The translations under genes were made by a program, and so were the position numbers. Positions 37,783 through 46,807 of a stretch of DNA of 64,000 nucleotides are shown here, one piece after another; the stretch's first letter is position 1, and the number at the start of each line of letters is the position of its first letter. The notes beneath the pieces are model-generated. The model saw nothing but the letters and a program-made list of their open reading frames with translations. It was not told the origin of the DNA and made no database searches. The DNA is from an uncultured Bacteroidales bacterium (lineage in GTDB: Bacteria; Bacteroidota; Bacteroidia; Bacteroidales; F082). The stretch lies in NCBI GenBank assembly GCA_905234645.1, contig CAJOIS010000005.1, forward strand, positions 57,966-121,965, given 5' to 3'.

Positions 37783-39240
37783 TTACTCCACAGCTACGAT
37801 GCCGTTCCTGTCGCAGCGCACCACCACGCGTTTATACTCGGTCTTGCCTTCATAAACGCATTGCATGACGAAGGTAAGGCGGTAGATTTTCTTGCCTTCG
37901 ATGGGCTTGTATTGACTGTCATCCCAGGTCCCTGAAAGCGGAAAACTCGGGTTATCCATCTTTCTGGTGTATTCCGTGATGTTGTAGCGAAGAATGTCGT
38001 TGATGCCCTTCATAGGGAACGGGCTGGCCTTAGCCAATTCACCGGGCCACAGCTGGACTTTCTTGCGGAAGAGCAACACCTTTTCGTCTTTTCCGCTGAC
38101 CTCAGCGAAGAGAGGAAGACGGTTGCGCAATTCCATCACCTCGGGAATGATCTTGTCGCTGTCGATGAAATCGACACTGTCCTTGCTCCAACCGATATGA
38201 CGCCCCTTGATACGGAAATCGGTACGCGTGTCAAAAACCTTGTTGCTGACACGACGTGCAAAGATAAGTCGCAGCCAGTCTTTCAGCCTATCCTTGAACA
38301 TATAGCTGATAACCAGCGCGATAAGGAATGGCAAAGTGAAGTTGCCGTATCTTTGTTGGAAGAAGAACGACGACAAGGTGGCAACCACCATGGCAGCACC
38401 AGCGGCCAAACTGTATAGAATCTGCTCAATGAGGAAGGTATTCTTACGTTTGGTGGCGTTGAGGTAAAGGTCGCTTTCGGAGAATTTCTTGAGTAGGCTG
38501 GCACGAAACACAAAGTCCTCGTTTCCATTGGCATCGTCGGATTTCACACTAAGATAACCTTGTTGCTCACGATAGGTCTTTTCGTTCAATAACACTTCCT
38601 TGAAACGAGCCTCAAGCTCGCGGTATTCCTCAGGGTGGTTGAGACGGATGGCATCACGCAGACGATAGGTGTATTTCTCAAGGACGTTGCTCAAGAACTC
38701 GTCACCATATGAAAGCACTTGCCGCGTTCTTTCATCGGTTTCTTTGCCCTCCGTCGCTTTTAGCAGACCGCGAAAACGATCCACTGTTTTAGGGACATCG
38801 GACAAGAAACGGAGACTTGACTCCCTCCTTGTCGCTGCGTCAGGTTGTTGCGAAATGGCCAGACACGCGTCACGGGTAGCGCTTTTTGCGATGGCGCAAT
38901 ACATCTTGATGATATGGAAAAGGTCTTGCGATTCGTCGGGATTACCGAGCATCTCGTCGAAGTTGGAGACAAGCGACTGGTTAGGTAGCAACTGCTCGTC
39001 ATTGGCCAATGCGTGAAGCTCATAGGAAGGCGTGATGAGACGTACCACCGACTTGAGGTCGCGGTAAAAGTCCTCCTTGCTGTATTTGGCCGCATTAATA
39101 TCAAGACTGTTGGGCACAAAAATCCAAGTATTCAACACAAAATCGCTGTATTTCATCGGCTTTATGGCCGCACTAGTATTGAACCCCACCTTGAATTCGA
39201 TGGTGAACTTGTCATGGATTTTCGTGTTCAGCTCAATCAT
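37783..39240 (-). CDS. Unknown membrane protein, two central transmembrane helices
   Basis: 485 residues, not recognised. An N-terminal soluble region (about 1-270, largely helical and charged), two hydrophobic segments near 280-305 (QILYSLAAGAAMVVATLSSF) and 312-330 (LPFLIALVISYMF), then a beta-rich C-terminal region (about 340-485) ending VRCDRNGIVAVE. No signal peptide and no catalytic motif visible. The start overlaps the stop of the acyltransferase gene by 4 bases, so the two are translationally coupled and may act together at the inner membrane, perhaps in lipid handling; that is inference only. Confidence 0.75.
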   Translation of the reverse strand: MIELNTKIHDKFTIEFKVGFNTSAAIKPMKYSDFVLNTWIFVPNSLDINAAKYSKEDFYRDLKSVVRLITPSYELHALANDEQLLPNQSLVSNFDEMLGNPDESQDLFHIIKMYCAIAKSATRDACLAISQQPDAATRRESSLRFLSDVPKTVDRFRGLLKATEGKETDERTRQVLSYGDEFLSNVLEKYTYRLRDAIRLNHPEEYRELEARFKEVLLNEKTYREQQGYLSVKSDDANGNEDFVFRASLLKKFSESDLYLNATKRKNTFLIEQILYSLAAGAAMVVATLSSFFFQQRYGNFTLPFLIALVISYMFKDRLKDWLRLIFARRVSNKVFDTRTDFRIKGRHIGWSKDSVDFIDSDKIIPEVMELRNRLPLFAEVSGKDEKVLLFRKKVQLWPGELAKASPFPMKGINDILRYNITEYTRKMDNPSFPLSGTWDDSQYKPIEGKKIYRLTFVMQCVYEGKTEYKRVVVRCDRNGIVAVE

Positions 39241-39818
39241 TTTTCTGCGTTTCTGTATTGTTCGTCAAGGTTGAAACCTTCGGGGTGTTTGGCTTTGATG
39301 TCCTTGTAAAAGTCCCAGATCTCGGCCAAATCCTTGTCATAGTCGCCAGTAGGGTGGAAGACCCCACCCATGCCGCAAACTTTCTTTTTGTAGTCGATAA
39401 AGCCAAGAACAATGGGCACATGGGCGCCTTCGGCGATGACATAGAACCCCTTTTTCCAATGGTTGACAGCCTTTCTCGTGCCTTCCGGGCAGATGACGAG
39501 ATTCGTGTCTTTATTATTCCCAAACATCTCCACCATCTGTTCCACAAGGTGGTTCTGATGACCACGATTGACAGGGATACCGCCTAGCTTCTTCAAAATC
39601 CATCCTACGATAGGTTTGAAGAATTCTTTTTTCATCATGACCTTAAACTTGATGTCGTAATACCAATAATAAGCCAAGCCGACGAAGAAATCCTCAATGG
39701 CGGTATGCGGCGCCATGATACAGACAGCGTTACCGAGGTCATCGGGAGCTTCCTTGATGGCGGTCCAGCCCCCCAGTTTAAGGCCTGTTTTACCTATGAA
39801 TTTCTTGATTTTTCCCAT
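39237..39818 (-). CDS. PlsC-like lysophospholipid acyltransferase family protein
   Basis: 193 residues. Acyltransferase motifs: HTAIED (the HX4D catalytic pair) near residue 37, GGIPVNRG near 78, and CPEGTRKAV near 108 (the EGTR phosphate-binding motif). It is shorter than classical PlsC (240) and lacks an obvious N-terminal membrane anchor. Likely acylates a glycerolipid, lyso-ornithine lipid or similar at the inner membrane. The ATG at 39818 (MGKIKKFIGK) is chosen; the longer frame to 39977 runs through the palindrome at 39828-39859 and antisense to the M13 peptidase gene. Coupled to the unknown membrane protein gene. Confidence 0.85.
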   Translation of the reverse strand: MGKIKKFIGKTGLKLGGWTAIKEAPDDLGNAVCIMAPHTAIEDFFVGLAYYWYYDIKFKVMMKKEFFKPIVGWILKKLGGIPVNRGHQNHLVEQMVEMFGNNKDTNLVICPEGTRKAVNHWKKGFYVIAEGAHVPIVLGFIDYKKKVCGMGGVFHPTGDYDKDLAEIWDFYKDIKAKHPEGFNLDEQYRNAEK

Positions 39819-39827
39819 AATAAAATA

Positions 39828-39859
39828 ATGTAGAGACGCAAAATTTTGCGTCTCTACAT
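39828..39859. repeat. Perfect 32-bp palindrome
   Basis: Arm ATGTAGAGACGCAAAA followed directly by its exact reverse complement. It lies between the stop of the M13 peptidase gene (11 bases away) and the acyltransferase start (9 bases away). Same family as the element at 23126-23153. Confidence 0.9.
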
Positions 39860-39870
39860 ATTGAAATTGA

Positions 39871-41916
39871 TTACCAAATCGCAGCGCGTTCCTCGGGCGC
39901 AATGTACATATTGTCCCCAGGCTGGATGTCGAAAGCCTCGTAGAAGTGCGGCATGGAGCCGAGTGTGCGGTTGACACGCGCTTCGGCGGGCGAATGCACG
40001 TCGGTCTTCACTTGGCGCTCAATGTACTTGTCACGAGAGTTGTTACGCCAGATGGTGCCATAGCTGATGAAGAAACGCTGTGCAGGAGTATAACCGTCGA
40101 TGCTTTGGTTGGCCTTGGCCTCTTCTGTCATTTGGTATGCATCCCATGCGATGTTTAGACCTCCGAGGTCAGCGATGTTCTCGCCAAGGGTAAGCTTGCC
40201 ATTGATCTGATAGCCTCTCACTTGGAACTCGTCAAACAGCTTGGCAAGTTGGGCGGTGCGCTCATTGAACTTGGCGACGTCTTCTTCAGTCCACCAATTG
40301 TTGAGATTGCCCTTTTCGTCGTACTTGCAGCCTTGGTCATCGAAGCCGTGGGTCATCTCATGGCCAATCACCACACCAATGCCACCGTAGTTGACGGCAT
40401 CGTCAGCATCCATGTTGAAAAACGGAGGCTGAAGGATAGCGGCGGGAAACACGATCTCATTCATTTCAGGGCTATAGTAAGCGTTGACGGTCTGAGGCGT
40501 CATGAACCATTCTTCCTTGTCGACAGGCTTGCCGATCTTGGCCATGTCTCTTTCGTTCTCAAAGAGGATGGCGCGATGCACATTCTCGAAATAGGAATCG
40601 GGAGTGACTTCGTACTTGCTGTAATCAATCCACTTGTCGGGATAACCCACCTTCACGTTAAAGCAGTCGAGCTTATGCAAAGCCTTGGCTTTGGTCTCGT
40701 CGCTCATCCATTCCAGGTTCTTGATGCGTTCACCCAAAGCTGCACGCAGGTTGCCAATGAGGTTCAGCATGCGCTCTTTGGCTTCAGCAGGGAAGTGTTT
40801 TTCAACATAAAGTTGTCCAATAGCTTCGCCAAGGCAGCCAGAGGTGGAGTTGAGGATACGGCGCCAACGAGGCTGTTGCGCTTCTTGACCATATAAATAG
40901 TTGCCATAGAAGCGGAAGTTCTCTTCGTCAAGGTCGGCACTCAGCATCGAAGCACTAGAGGTGATGATTTTCCATTTTAAGTAGTCCTTAATGGTACCCA
41001 AATCGGTGTTGAGAATGATTCTGTCGAGTTTGGCGATAAAGTCCGGCATACCCACGTTGAGGGAGTCGAATGCGGGAGCACCAGCGGCATCGAAGTATTT
41101 GTCCCAGTTGAAATTGGGCGTCGAGGCCTGAAGCTCTTGACGGCTTCTCTTATTGTAGGTGCGGTCGGGATCGCGGCGTTCCACGCGGCTCATCGAGTTC
41201 TTGGCCAACTGCGTCTCCAAGGCAAGGATGCCTTTAGCTTTGTTCACAGCCTCAATGGAATCGGTGCCCGTGAGTTGGAACATCTTGGCGACATGCTCCA
41301 CATACTTGTCGCGCATCTCCTGAGTCTCAGGGGTGAGGTAGTCGTCGCGGTCGGTGAGGCTCAAGCCACCTTGATAGAGGTGCATAATGACCATGTCGGC
41401 ATTCTTCGGGTCGGTGCTGCCACCAGCATAGAAGAAACCACCTACGCCGTTGCTGTGGATTTGTCCGAGAAGTTCGGCCAGATTGGCTTTGTCATCAAGG
41501 GCATCAACCATTTCGAAATAGGGCAAAAGCTCACTGTATCCGCGTTCGTTGATGGCCACGGTATCCATGCCGGCATTGTAGAAGTCGCGGATTTTTTGGG
41601 CGACGCTACCTGGTGCTGCGGCGGTATCTTTCGACACCTCATTAATAATGTCCTGGATGAGGATCTCGTTGTGCTCGTCAATTTCAGTAAAAGCCCCATA
41701 GGTGGAGTACTCTTCAGGTATGGGATTGTTCTTCAACCAGTTATTGTTACAAAAACGGAAGAAGTCGTCTCCGGGGTTGATGAGGGTGTCCATGTTGCTC
41801 AACTCGACGGCAGGAACAACTTCATTATTCGATTCCGGGGTTTCGGCCGGCTTTTGGGCACAGCCTGCTGCCAATGTGCTTAAAATCATCATGGCGATTA
41901 CATTTTGTTTTTTCAT
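39871..41916 (-). CDS. pepO: M13 (neprilysin/PepO) metallopeptidase lipoprotein
   Basis: 681 residues. The signal peptide ends in a lipobox, LAAGC (C19), so it is membrane-anchored outside the cytoplasm. Zinc site HEMTH with H519, E520 and H523, third ligand E579 in ENIADLGG with D583, and substrate-binding NAYYSP near 465. Full M13 architecture and length (670-700), ending in the family's C-terminal W. It cleaves oligopeptides; homologues in oral Bacteroidales (PepO of Porphyromonas) process host peptides. This fits with the C10 proteases 9 kb away as a peptide-degrading set. Confidence 0.95.
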   Translation of the reverse strand: MKKQNVIAMMILSTLAAGCAQKPAETPESNNEVVPAVELSNMDTLINPGDDFFRFCNNNWLKNNPIPEEYSTYGAFTEIDEHNEILIQDIINEVSKDTAAAPGSVAQKIRDFYNAGMDTVAINERGYSELLPYFEMVDALDDKANLAELLGQIHSNGVGGFFYAGGSTDPKNADMVIMHLYQGGLSLTDRDDYLTPETQEMRDKYVEHVAKMFQLTGTDSIEAVNKAKGILALETQLAKNSMSRVERRDPDRTYNKRSRQELQASTPNFNWDKYFDAAGAPAFDSLNVGMPDFIAKLDRIILNTDLGTIKDYLKWKIITSSASMLSADLDEENFRFYGNYLYGQEAQQPRWRRILNSTSGCLGEAIGQLYVEKHFPAEAKERMLNLIGNLRAALGERIKNLEWMSDETKAKALHKLDCFNVKVGYPDKWIDYSKYEVTPDSYFENVHRAILFENERDMAKIGKPVDKEEWFMTPQTVNAYYSPEMNEIVFPAAILQPPFFNMDADDAVNYGGIGVVIGHEMTHGFDDQGCKYDEKGNLNNWWTEEDVAKFNERTAQLAKLFDEFQVRGYQINGKLTLGENIADLGGLNIAWDAYQMTEEAKANQSIDGYTPAQRFFISYGTIWRNNSRDKYIERQVKTDVHSPAEARVNRTLGSMPHFYEAFDIQPGDNMYIAPEERAAIW

Positions 41917-41939
41917 TTATACCAAGTTTTGTTATTACA

Positions 41940-41967
41940 ATTCTTAATTATCAATTATCAATTATCA
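41940..41967. repeat. TGATAATT tandem filler at dnaX stop
   Basis: On the minus strand the run is TGATAATTGATAATT continuing to TAAGAATTG; its first TGA is the dnaX stop codon. The same TTAAGAATTG unit recurs in the filler at 63419-63464. Confidence 0.65.
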
Positions 41968-43725
41968 CAAGTCTCCCTCCAATTTAAGCTCCGTTTGCAT
42001 AGTCCTCAAGAAAGGATGCTCCTCAACCATCTTCTCAAACTTGTCCTTGTCGGTGTACGCCTCGATTTCGGCCGGGCGTTCCATCACCTCAGGCATAAGC
42101 TTGAACTGGTTGTTGTGCAAGCTGTTCTTCAGATGATGTTTCAAGGCGGTCACCCCTTCGGTATCGCGCTCAAAGAGGAGGTTGTCGACACTGAAATGGA
42201 TTTCCGAGCCTTCCATTAATCTAGGTGTGTATTTTCCTAACGCAGCCGCGAAATTGGGAGAAATGTTTTTATAACGGCTGACAAAGTCAGTCCATGAGGC
42301 AGCCAGTTGCTCTTGAGTGAACGGCGAGTCCCAAGCCTCTTCTTTCTCTTCAGCCTTTTGTTCTGCCTGCTGCATGGCCTTATTGATGCTGATGCTGCTG
42401 GTCGTGCCACGCGGACGAACCACAGGCTGGGGCTGAGGCTGAGAAACAGGTTGCTGCACCGATGGTTGTGGCGTTTGCTGAACTGGAGGCTGTTGGCTAG
42501 CCGGTTGAGGTTGGGGTTGGGGCTTCGGTTGTGAAGCTTGTGGTAGCGTCGATTGTGGAGTCGGTTGTTGCACTGGTCTATTCTGTGGCATCTGCACAGG
42601 CTGCGCTTGTGCTGCGGGCATATTCAGCGCCTGACTGCACAAGGCACACATCTTCAGCAAGGCAATCTCCAAATGCAGTCGTTTGTTGTTAGCGGCACGA
42701 TAGTCGATGTCGCATTTGTTGTTGATTTCCAAAGCCCTGATCAAGAATGGCATAGGGCAGGCCTGCGATTGCGTCAGATAACGCTGACGCAGCTGTTCGC
42801 TGACTTCAAGAAGCTGCACCGTGCTCGGGTCCTTACACACCATCAGGCTTCTCAGATGGTTACCCATGCCGCTCACGAAATGCTGCGGCTCAAAGCCCTT
42901 GCTGATGATGTCATTCAAGATGAGCAAGATGTCGCTGGTGCGACCTTGAAGGATGTGGTCAACGATTTGGAAATAATAGTCGTAATCCAGCACGTTCAGA
43001 TTGTCAATGACATCTTTATAGGTGATGTTCTTACCCGAGAAACTCACCATCTGGTCGAAGATGGAAAGTGCGTCGCGCAAGGCTCCATCGGCTTTTTGTG
43101 CAATGATATTCAACGCTTCAGGCTCGGCATTGACGCCTTCACTTTGGGCGACATAGGCTAAGTGCTTGGCAATATCGTCTACCGTAATACGCTTGAAATC
43201 AAAGATTTGACAACGTGAAAGGATGGTAGGGATAATCTTGTGTTTTTCCGTCGTAGCCAAGATGAACTTGGCATACGCCGGAGGCTCTTCCAAAGTCTTC
43301 AGGAAGGCATTGAAAGCCGCTGCCGACAGCATGTGGACCTCGTCGATGATGTACACCTTGTATTGCCCGATTTGTGGAGGGATGCGTACTTGGTCGACCA
43401 AACTACGGATGTCTTCAACCGAATTGTTGGATGCGGCATCCAACTCATAGATGTTGAACGAGGCATTGTTGTTGAAAGCGCGACATGACTCGCACTCGTT
43501 GCAAGCCTCCATGTTCTCGGTCGGGTTGAGACAGTTGATGGTCTTTGCCATAATGCGGGCGCAGGTGGTCTTGCCAACACCACGTGGACCGCAAAACAGG
43601 AAGGCTTGCGCCAAAGTGTTGTTGCGGATGGCGTTCTTCAAGGTGTTGGTGATGGAGCCTTGACCCACGACGGTATCGAAGGTGATGGGCCTGTATTTTC
43701 TTGCGGATACGACGAAATTTTCCAT
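41965..43725 (-). CDS. dnaX: DNA polymerase III gamma/tau subunit (clamp loader)
   Basis: 586 residues. AAA+ clamp-loader ATPase: Walker A CGPRGVGKTT near residue 45, zinc-binding cysteines around NCLNP..CNECESC, Walker B YIIDEVHML near 125, sensor 1 ATTEKHKI, and SRC arginine-finger motif ILSRCQIFDF. Domain III continues to ~365. A Pro/Gln-rich linker (about 375-450) leads to a C-terminal tau-like domain. It assembles with delta and delta-prime to load the sliding clamp. The ATG at 43725 (MENFVVSARKYRP) is the family start; the frame stays open upstream but crosses the promoter box and the divergent gene's control region. Its stop codon is supplied by a TGATAATT filler. Confidence 0.96.
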   Translation of the reverse strand: MENFVVSARKYRPITFDTVVGQGSITNTLKNAIRNNTLAQAFLFCGPRGVGKTTCARIMAKTINCLNPTENMEACNECESCRAFNNNASFNIYELDAASNNSVEDIRSLVDQVRIPPQIGQYKVYIIDEVHMLSAAAFNAFLKTLEEPPAYAKFILATTEKHKIIPTILSRCQIFDFKRITVDDIAKHLAYVAQSEGVNAEPEALNIIAQKADGALRDALSIFDQMVSFSGKNITYKDVIDNLNVLDYDYYFQIVDHILQGRTSDILLILNDIISKGFEPQHFVSGMGNHLRSLMVCKDPSTVQLLEVSEQLRQRYLTQSQACPMPFLIRALEINNKCDIDYRAANNKRLHLEIALLKMCALCSQALNMPAAQAQPVQMPQNRPVQQPTPQSTLPQASQPKPQPQPQPASQQPPVQQTPQPSVQQPVSQPQPQPVVRPRGTTSSISINKAMQQAEQKAEEKEEAWDSPFTQEQLAASWTDFVSRYKNISPNFAAALGKYTPRLMEGSEIHFSVDNLLFERDTEGVTALKHHLKNSLHNNQFKLMPEVMERPAEIEAYTDKDKFEKMVEEHPFLRTMQTELKLEGDL

Positions 43726-43748
43726 TTTCGGGTGTTTTATCAAACCGA

Positions 43749-43756
43749 CAAAAATA
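43749..43756 (-). promoter_or_regulatory. dnaX promoter, -7 box TATTTTTG
   Basis: Minus-strand TATTTTTG 24 bases before the dnaX start. Confidence 0.65.
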
Positions 43757-43829
43757 CAAAATTTCGGCATTGCCTTCTCCTTATTGCAACATTTTTCGTT
43801 GGTTTTGGCGTTTGTATCGAAAATCGTGC

Positions 43830-43837
43830 TATTTTTG
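43830..43837 (+). promoter_or_regulatory. Deacetylase operon promoter, -7 box TATTTTTG
   Basis: TATTTTTG five bases before ATG 43843, so the transcript would have an extremely short leader or be nearly leaderless. Confidence 0.6.
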
Positions 43838-43842
43838 CCACT

Positions 43843-45153
43843 ATGAATATGCTTGTATTGGTACCGAAAGTCACGGGGCGCGTGATGTATGTCTTCGATT
43901 TGATGCTCAAGCAATTGCTTGGGCTGGATTGCGACTTCACCACTGACGCCGAGCAATTCAAGACTTTTGACGGTCCGAAACTGCATTATGGCACACAACG
44001 CATAGGGGAGGAGCCTTTTGTGAAGTCCGTGGACCTGCTATTTGAACGGCATATCTACGATCAAACATTCCGCACAGTGGATTTTGAAGGCACCGTAGCG
44101 CCCTATGCCGTCTACGGCAACGGCAACCTCATGCCTTTTGATGTTTTCGCAGCCTCGTTTTTCCTGGTCTCACGTTATGAGGAATACCTTTCCCAGGTGC
44201 GCGACCAATACGGCCGTTTCCGTGCCGAGTCGACATGGATGTTTGAGAACGGCATGCTCCAAAAGCCATTGGTTAATATTTGGACCTTAGCTTTGGGAAA
44301 ACGACTTCAGGACTACTATCCCGATCTGTCCATCAAAAAGCCGACATTCGAATTCATCCCCACCTATGATATCGACGCGGCCTGGGCATATAAACATAAA
44401 GGCATATACAGGACGCTAGGAGGTTTCATCAAGGATCTGTCGTCGGGCGACCGCAATCAAATTCGTGAACGTCACCATGTGCTTCGAGGCAAATGCAAAG
44501 ACCCCTTCGATTCATTCGATTTCCTGTTTGAGTTGCAAAAGGAGTTCAAGCTTAAGCCCATCTATTTTATCCTCTGCGGCGACTACGATACCAACGACAA
44601 GAACATCTCCATTCGAAAAGAGGCTTTCCAATCGCTTATCAAACGCCTTGGCGATTATGCCGATGTGGGCATCCACCCATCGTTCTCGTCCTATCTTGAC
44701 ACGGCGAAGTTGGAGAAAGAAATCAACAGGCTCTCGGAGGTGCTGCACCGCCCGATCACCAAGAGCCGTCAGCATTTCCTTAGGATGAACCTGCCACGTA
44801 GCTACCAGAAACTCATCGAGTTAGACATCTGTGACGATTATACCATGGGCTTTGCTTCGCAAGCGGGATTCCGCGCCGGCATAGCCAACACTTTCCGCTT
44901 CTACGACCTCGAAAACGACATGGTCACTAACTTACAGGTTCATCCTTTCGCTTTGATGGATGGCACTATGTGCGACTATCTCAACCTCAATGTAGAAGAT
45001 TCGCTTAGCCTCGCCAAACAACTTGTTGACGAGGTGAAGGCAGTAGGAGGGACTTTCATCTATCTTACGCACAACGAAACTCTTGGCGGCGAAAAACGCT
45101 GGGTCGGCTGGCCCGAGATGTACCGTCAACTTCTGGAATACATTACGCAATGA
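43843..45153 (+). CDS. Polysaccharide deacetylase family protein
   Basis: 436 residues, apparently without a signal peptide. The N-terminal ~165 residues match the domain often found before deacetylases in Bacteroidota. The NodB-like domain has TYDIDAAW (metal Asp pair), VGIHPSFSS (His ligand), QHFLRMNLPRSY and a C-terminal IYLTHNET. It would remove acetyl groups from a surface glycan precursor. Start at 43843 (or the second ATG six bases on); the longer frame from 43606 runs antisense to dnaX. It overlaps the next gene by 4 bases, so the two act in one operon. Confidence 0.85.
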   Translation: MNMLVLVPKVTGRVMYVFDLMLKQLLGLDCDFTTDAEQFKTFDGPKLHYGTQRIGEEPFVKSVDLLFERHIYDQTFRTVDFEGTVAPYAVYGNGNLMPFDVFAASFFLVSRYEEYLSQVRDQYGRFRAESTWMFENGMLQKPLVNIWTLALGKRLQDYYPDLSIKKPTFEFIPTYDIDAAWAYKHKGIYRTLGGFIKDLSSGDRNQIRERHHVLRGKCKDPFDSFDFLFELQKEFKLKPIYFILCGDYDTNDKNISIRKEAFQSLIKRLGDYADVGIHPSFSSYLDTAKLEKEINRLSEVLHRPITKSRQHFLRMNLPRSYQKLIELDICDDYTMGFASQAGFRAGIANTFRFYDLENDMVTNLQVHPFALMDGTMCDYLNLNVEDSLSLAKQLVDEVKAVGGTFIYLTHNETLGGEKRWVGWPEMYRQLLEYITQ

Positions 45154-46079
45154 TCCAATATCTCCGCCATAACGAAATCGACCTAAAGAAATGGGATGCC
45201 ACCATTAACGATTGCGGCAACATTTACGCCTGCTCATGGTATCTCAACATCGTTCATCCGGGTTGGGAAGCGTTGGTGGAAAACGACTATCAATCTGTAA
45301 TGCCGCTAACAGGTGGAAAGAAATTTGGCGTCAACTATCTTTTCCAGCCCTATTTCGTACAACAGCTTGGCGTGTTTTCCCAATCGCCCATGACATCGGA
45401 AAAGTTGGATGCATTCTTGTCAGCAATACCGGAAAAATACCGTTTTGCAGAGATTAGATTAAATGAAAGTAATACTTTAGATAGAGTAGCAGAAGGATTT
45501 GATTACCATAGAAATATATTGCTTGACTTAAACCAAGACTACAACACCATTCGATCGAATTATCACACCAACACAAAGCGCAATTTGGCCAAGGCCGAGA
45601 GCAACAACTTGCAGCTCATTGACACGGTGATTCCCTATCATGTCGTGGCACTTTTTACCGACAACCGCGGAGCTTTGCTCAACAAATGGGGTGATGCCGA
45701 ATATGCCCGACTGACCGCTCTGACCCAAGTCGCCGTCAACCGCAAGTCCGCCTTCATCCTGGGCGTAACGGAGAAAGGGGTGGGGCAGCTGCTTTGTGCG
45801 GCCATTTTCATGAAAACCGACCATCGCATCACCTTCCTGTTCTCTGGTCTTACCGAGGAAGGCAAGCAACGCCAAGCCATGACTTACCTTCTCGATCAGG
45901 TGATACAACGCTATGCCAATCAACCGATTACCTTTGACTTTGAAGGATCTGACGACGAAAATCTGGCTCGTTTCTATCTCGGTTTCGGTGGCAAGGAAGT
46001 ACAATATCCAGGTTATTCATTCAACCACCTTTCCCCATTGGGCAAGGCATTGTTGAAGCTCTGGAAGCGAAAGAAATAA
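45150..46079 (+). CDS. FemAB/GNAT-like acyltransferase
   Basis: 309 residues, cytoplasmic, with the double-GNAT arrangement of FemAB/BioF2-like proteins: NTKRNLAKAESNN (the KR-N motif of substrate-binding helix) near residue 150, LCAAIFMKTDHRITFLFSG, and FDFEGSDDENLARFYLGFGG near 270. Such proteins transfer amino acids or acyl groups to peptidoglycan, lipids or polysaccharides. Coupling by a 4-base overlap to a polysaccharide deacetylase suggests both modify the same envelope glycan; the substrate is not known. Confidence 0.8.
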   Translation: MIQYLRHNEIDLKKWDATINDCGNIYACSWYLNIVHPGWEALVENDYQSVMPLTGGKKFGVNYLFQPYFVQQLGVFSQSPMTSEKLDAFLSAIPEKYRFAEIRLNESNTLDRVAEGFDYHRNILLDLNQDYNTIRSNYHTNTKRNLAKAESNNLQLIDTVIPYHVVALFTDNRGALLNKWGDAEYARLTALTQVAVNRKSAFILGVTEKGVGQLLCAAIFMKTDHRITFLFSGLTEEGKQRQAMTYLLDQVIQRYANQPITFDFEGSDDENLARFYLGFGGKEVQYPGYSFNHLSPLGKALLKLWKRKK

Positions 46080-46089
46080 TAAGATAAAC

Positions 46090-46120
46090 TTGCTTTGTAT
46101 TCATAAAAGACCTATTTTTG
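46090..46120 (+). promoter_or_regulatory. upp operon promoter (-33 TTG, -7 TATTTTTG)
   Basis: TTG at 46090-46092 and TATTTTTG at 46113-46120, 20 bases apart; 27 bases before the upp ATG. Confidence 0.7.
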
Positions 46121-46147
46121 TGCCAAATAGGAATAAACACCAACACG

Positions 46148-46804
46148 ATGATTGAAATTCACAATTTAGAGAAAACCGACAGCGTCTTCAACCAATATAT
46201 GGCTGAACTCCGCGATGCTGTCATCCAACAGGACCGGATGCGTTTCCGCCGCAACCTCGAGCGCGTCGGTCAAGTCATGGCTTATGAAATCAGCAAGTCC
46301 TTCGAGTATGACGACGAAGAGGTGACCACGCCATTGGGTGTCAAGGAAATACGGACGATGCACGAGCAGCCTGTCATTGCCACCATTCTCCGTGCGGGCT
46401 TGCCTTTCCACAATGGGATGTTGAGCATGTTCGACCAAGCCGACAGCGCTTTCATCGCCGCCTACCGCAAATACGACAAGAACGAAGACTCGGAAATCCG
46501 CGTGGAATACTATTCGTCGCCTGACATCGAGGACCGCATCCTCATCCTCTGCGACCCGCTTTTGGCCACGGGTGAATCCATCGTGAAGACCTTAAATGGC
46601 CTGATGGAGGACATGATGCCGAAGGAGATTCATATCGCCGTGGCGGTGGCTAGTCAAGATGGTTTGGACTATGTGGAACGCACCATGTCACGCCTGCCCG
46701 TCACGATTTGGGTGGGCAGTATCGACGAGGAGCTGACGGCACGCGCATACGTGGTTCCTGGCATTGGCGACGTGGGTGACTTGGCGTACGGAGAAAAGAG
46801 ATAA
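46148..46804 (+). CDS. upp: Uracil phosphoribosyltransferase
   Basis: 218 residues. Salvages uracil with PRPP to give UMP. PRPP-binding loop LILCDPLLATGESIV near residue 135, ILRAGLPFHNGML near 78, and the C-terminal uracil-binding PGIGDVGDLAYG. The ATG at 46148 gives the usual N-terminus; the upstream in-frame ATG at 46118 lies within the promoter box. It is 3 bases from the sodium symporter gene, giving an upp-symporter-HhH operon. Confidence 0.94.
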   Translation: MIEIHNLEKTDSVFNQYMAELRDAVIQQDRMRFRRNLERVGQVMAYEISKSFEYDDEEVTTPLGVKEIRTMHEQPVIATILRAGLPFHNGMLSMFDQADSAFIAAYRKYDKNEDSEIRVEYYSSPDIEDRILILCDPLLATGESIVKTLNGLMEDMMPKEIHIAVAVASQDGLDYVERTMSRLPVTIWVGSIDEELTARAYVVPGIGDVGDLAYGEKR

Positions 46805-46807
46805 GCT

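Noticed and set aside
43726..43998. N-terminal extension of DnaX
   Set aside because: Crosses the dnaX promoter box and the divergent promoter; DnaX begins at MENFVVSARKYRP.
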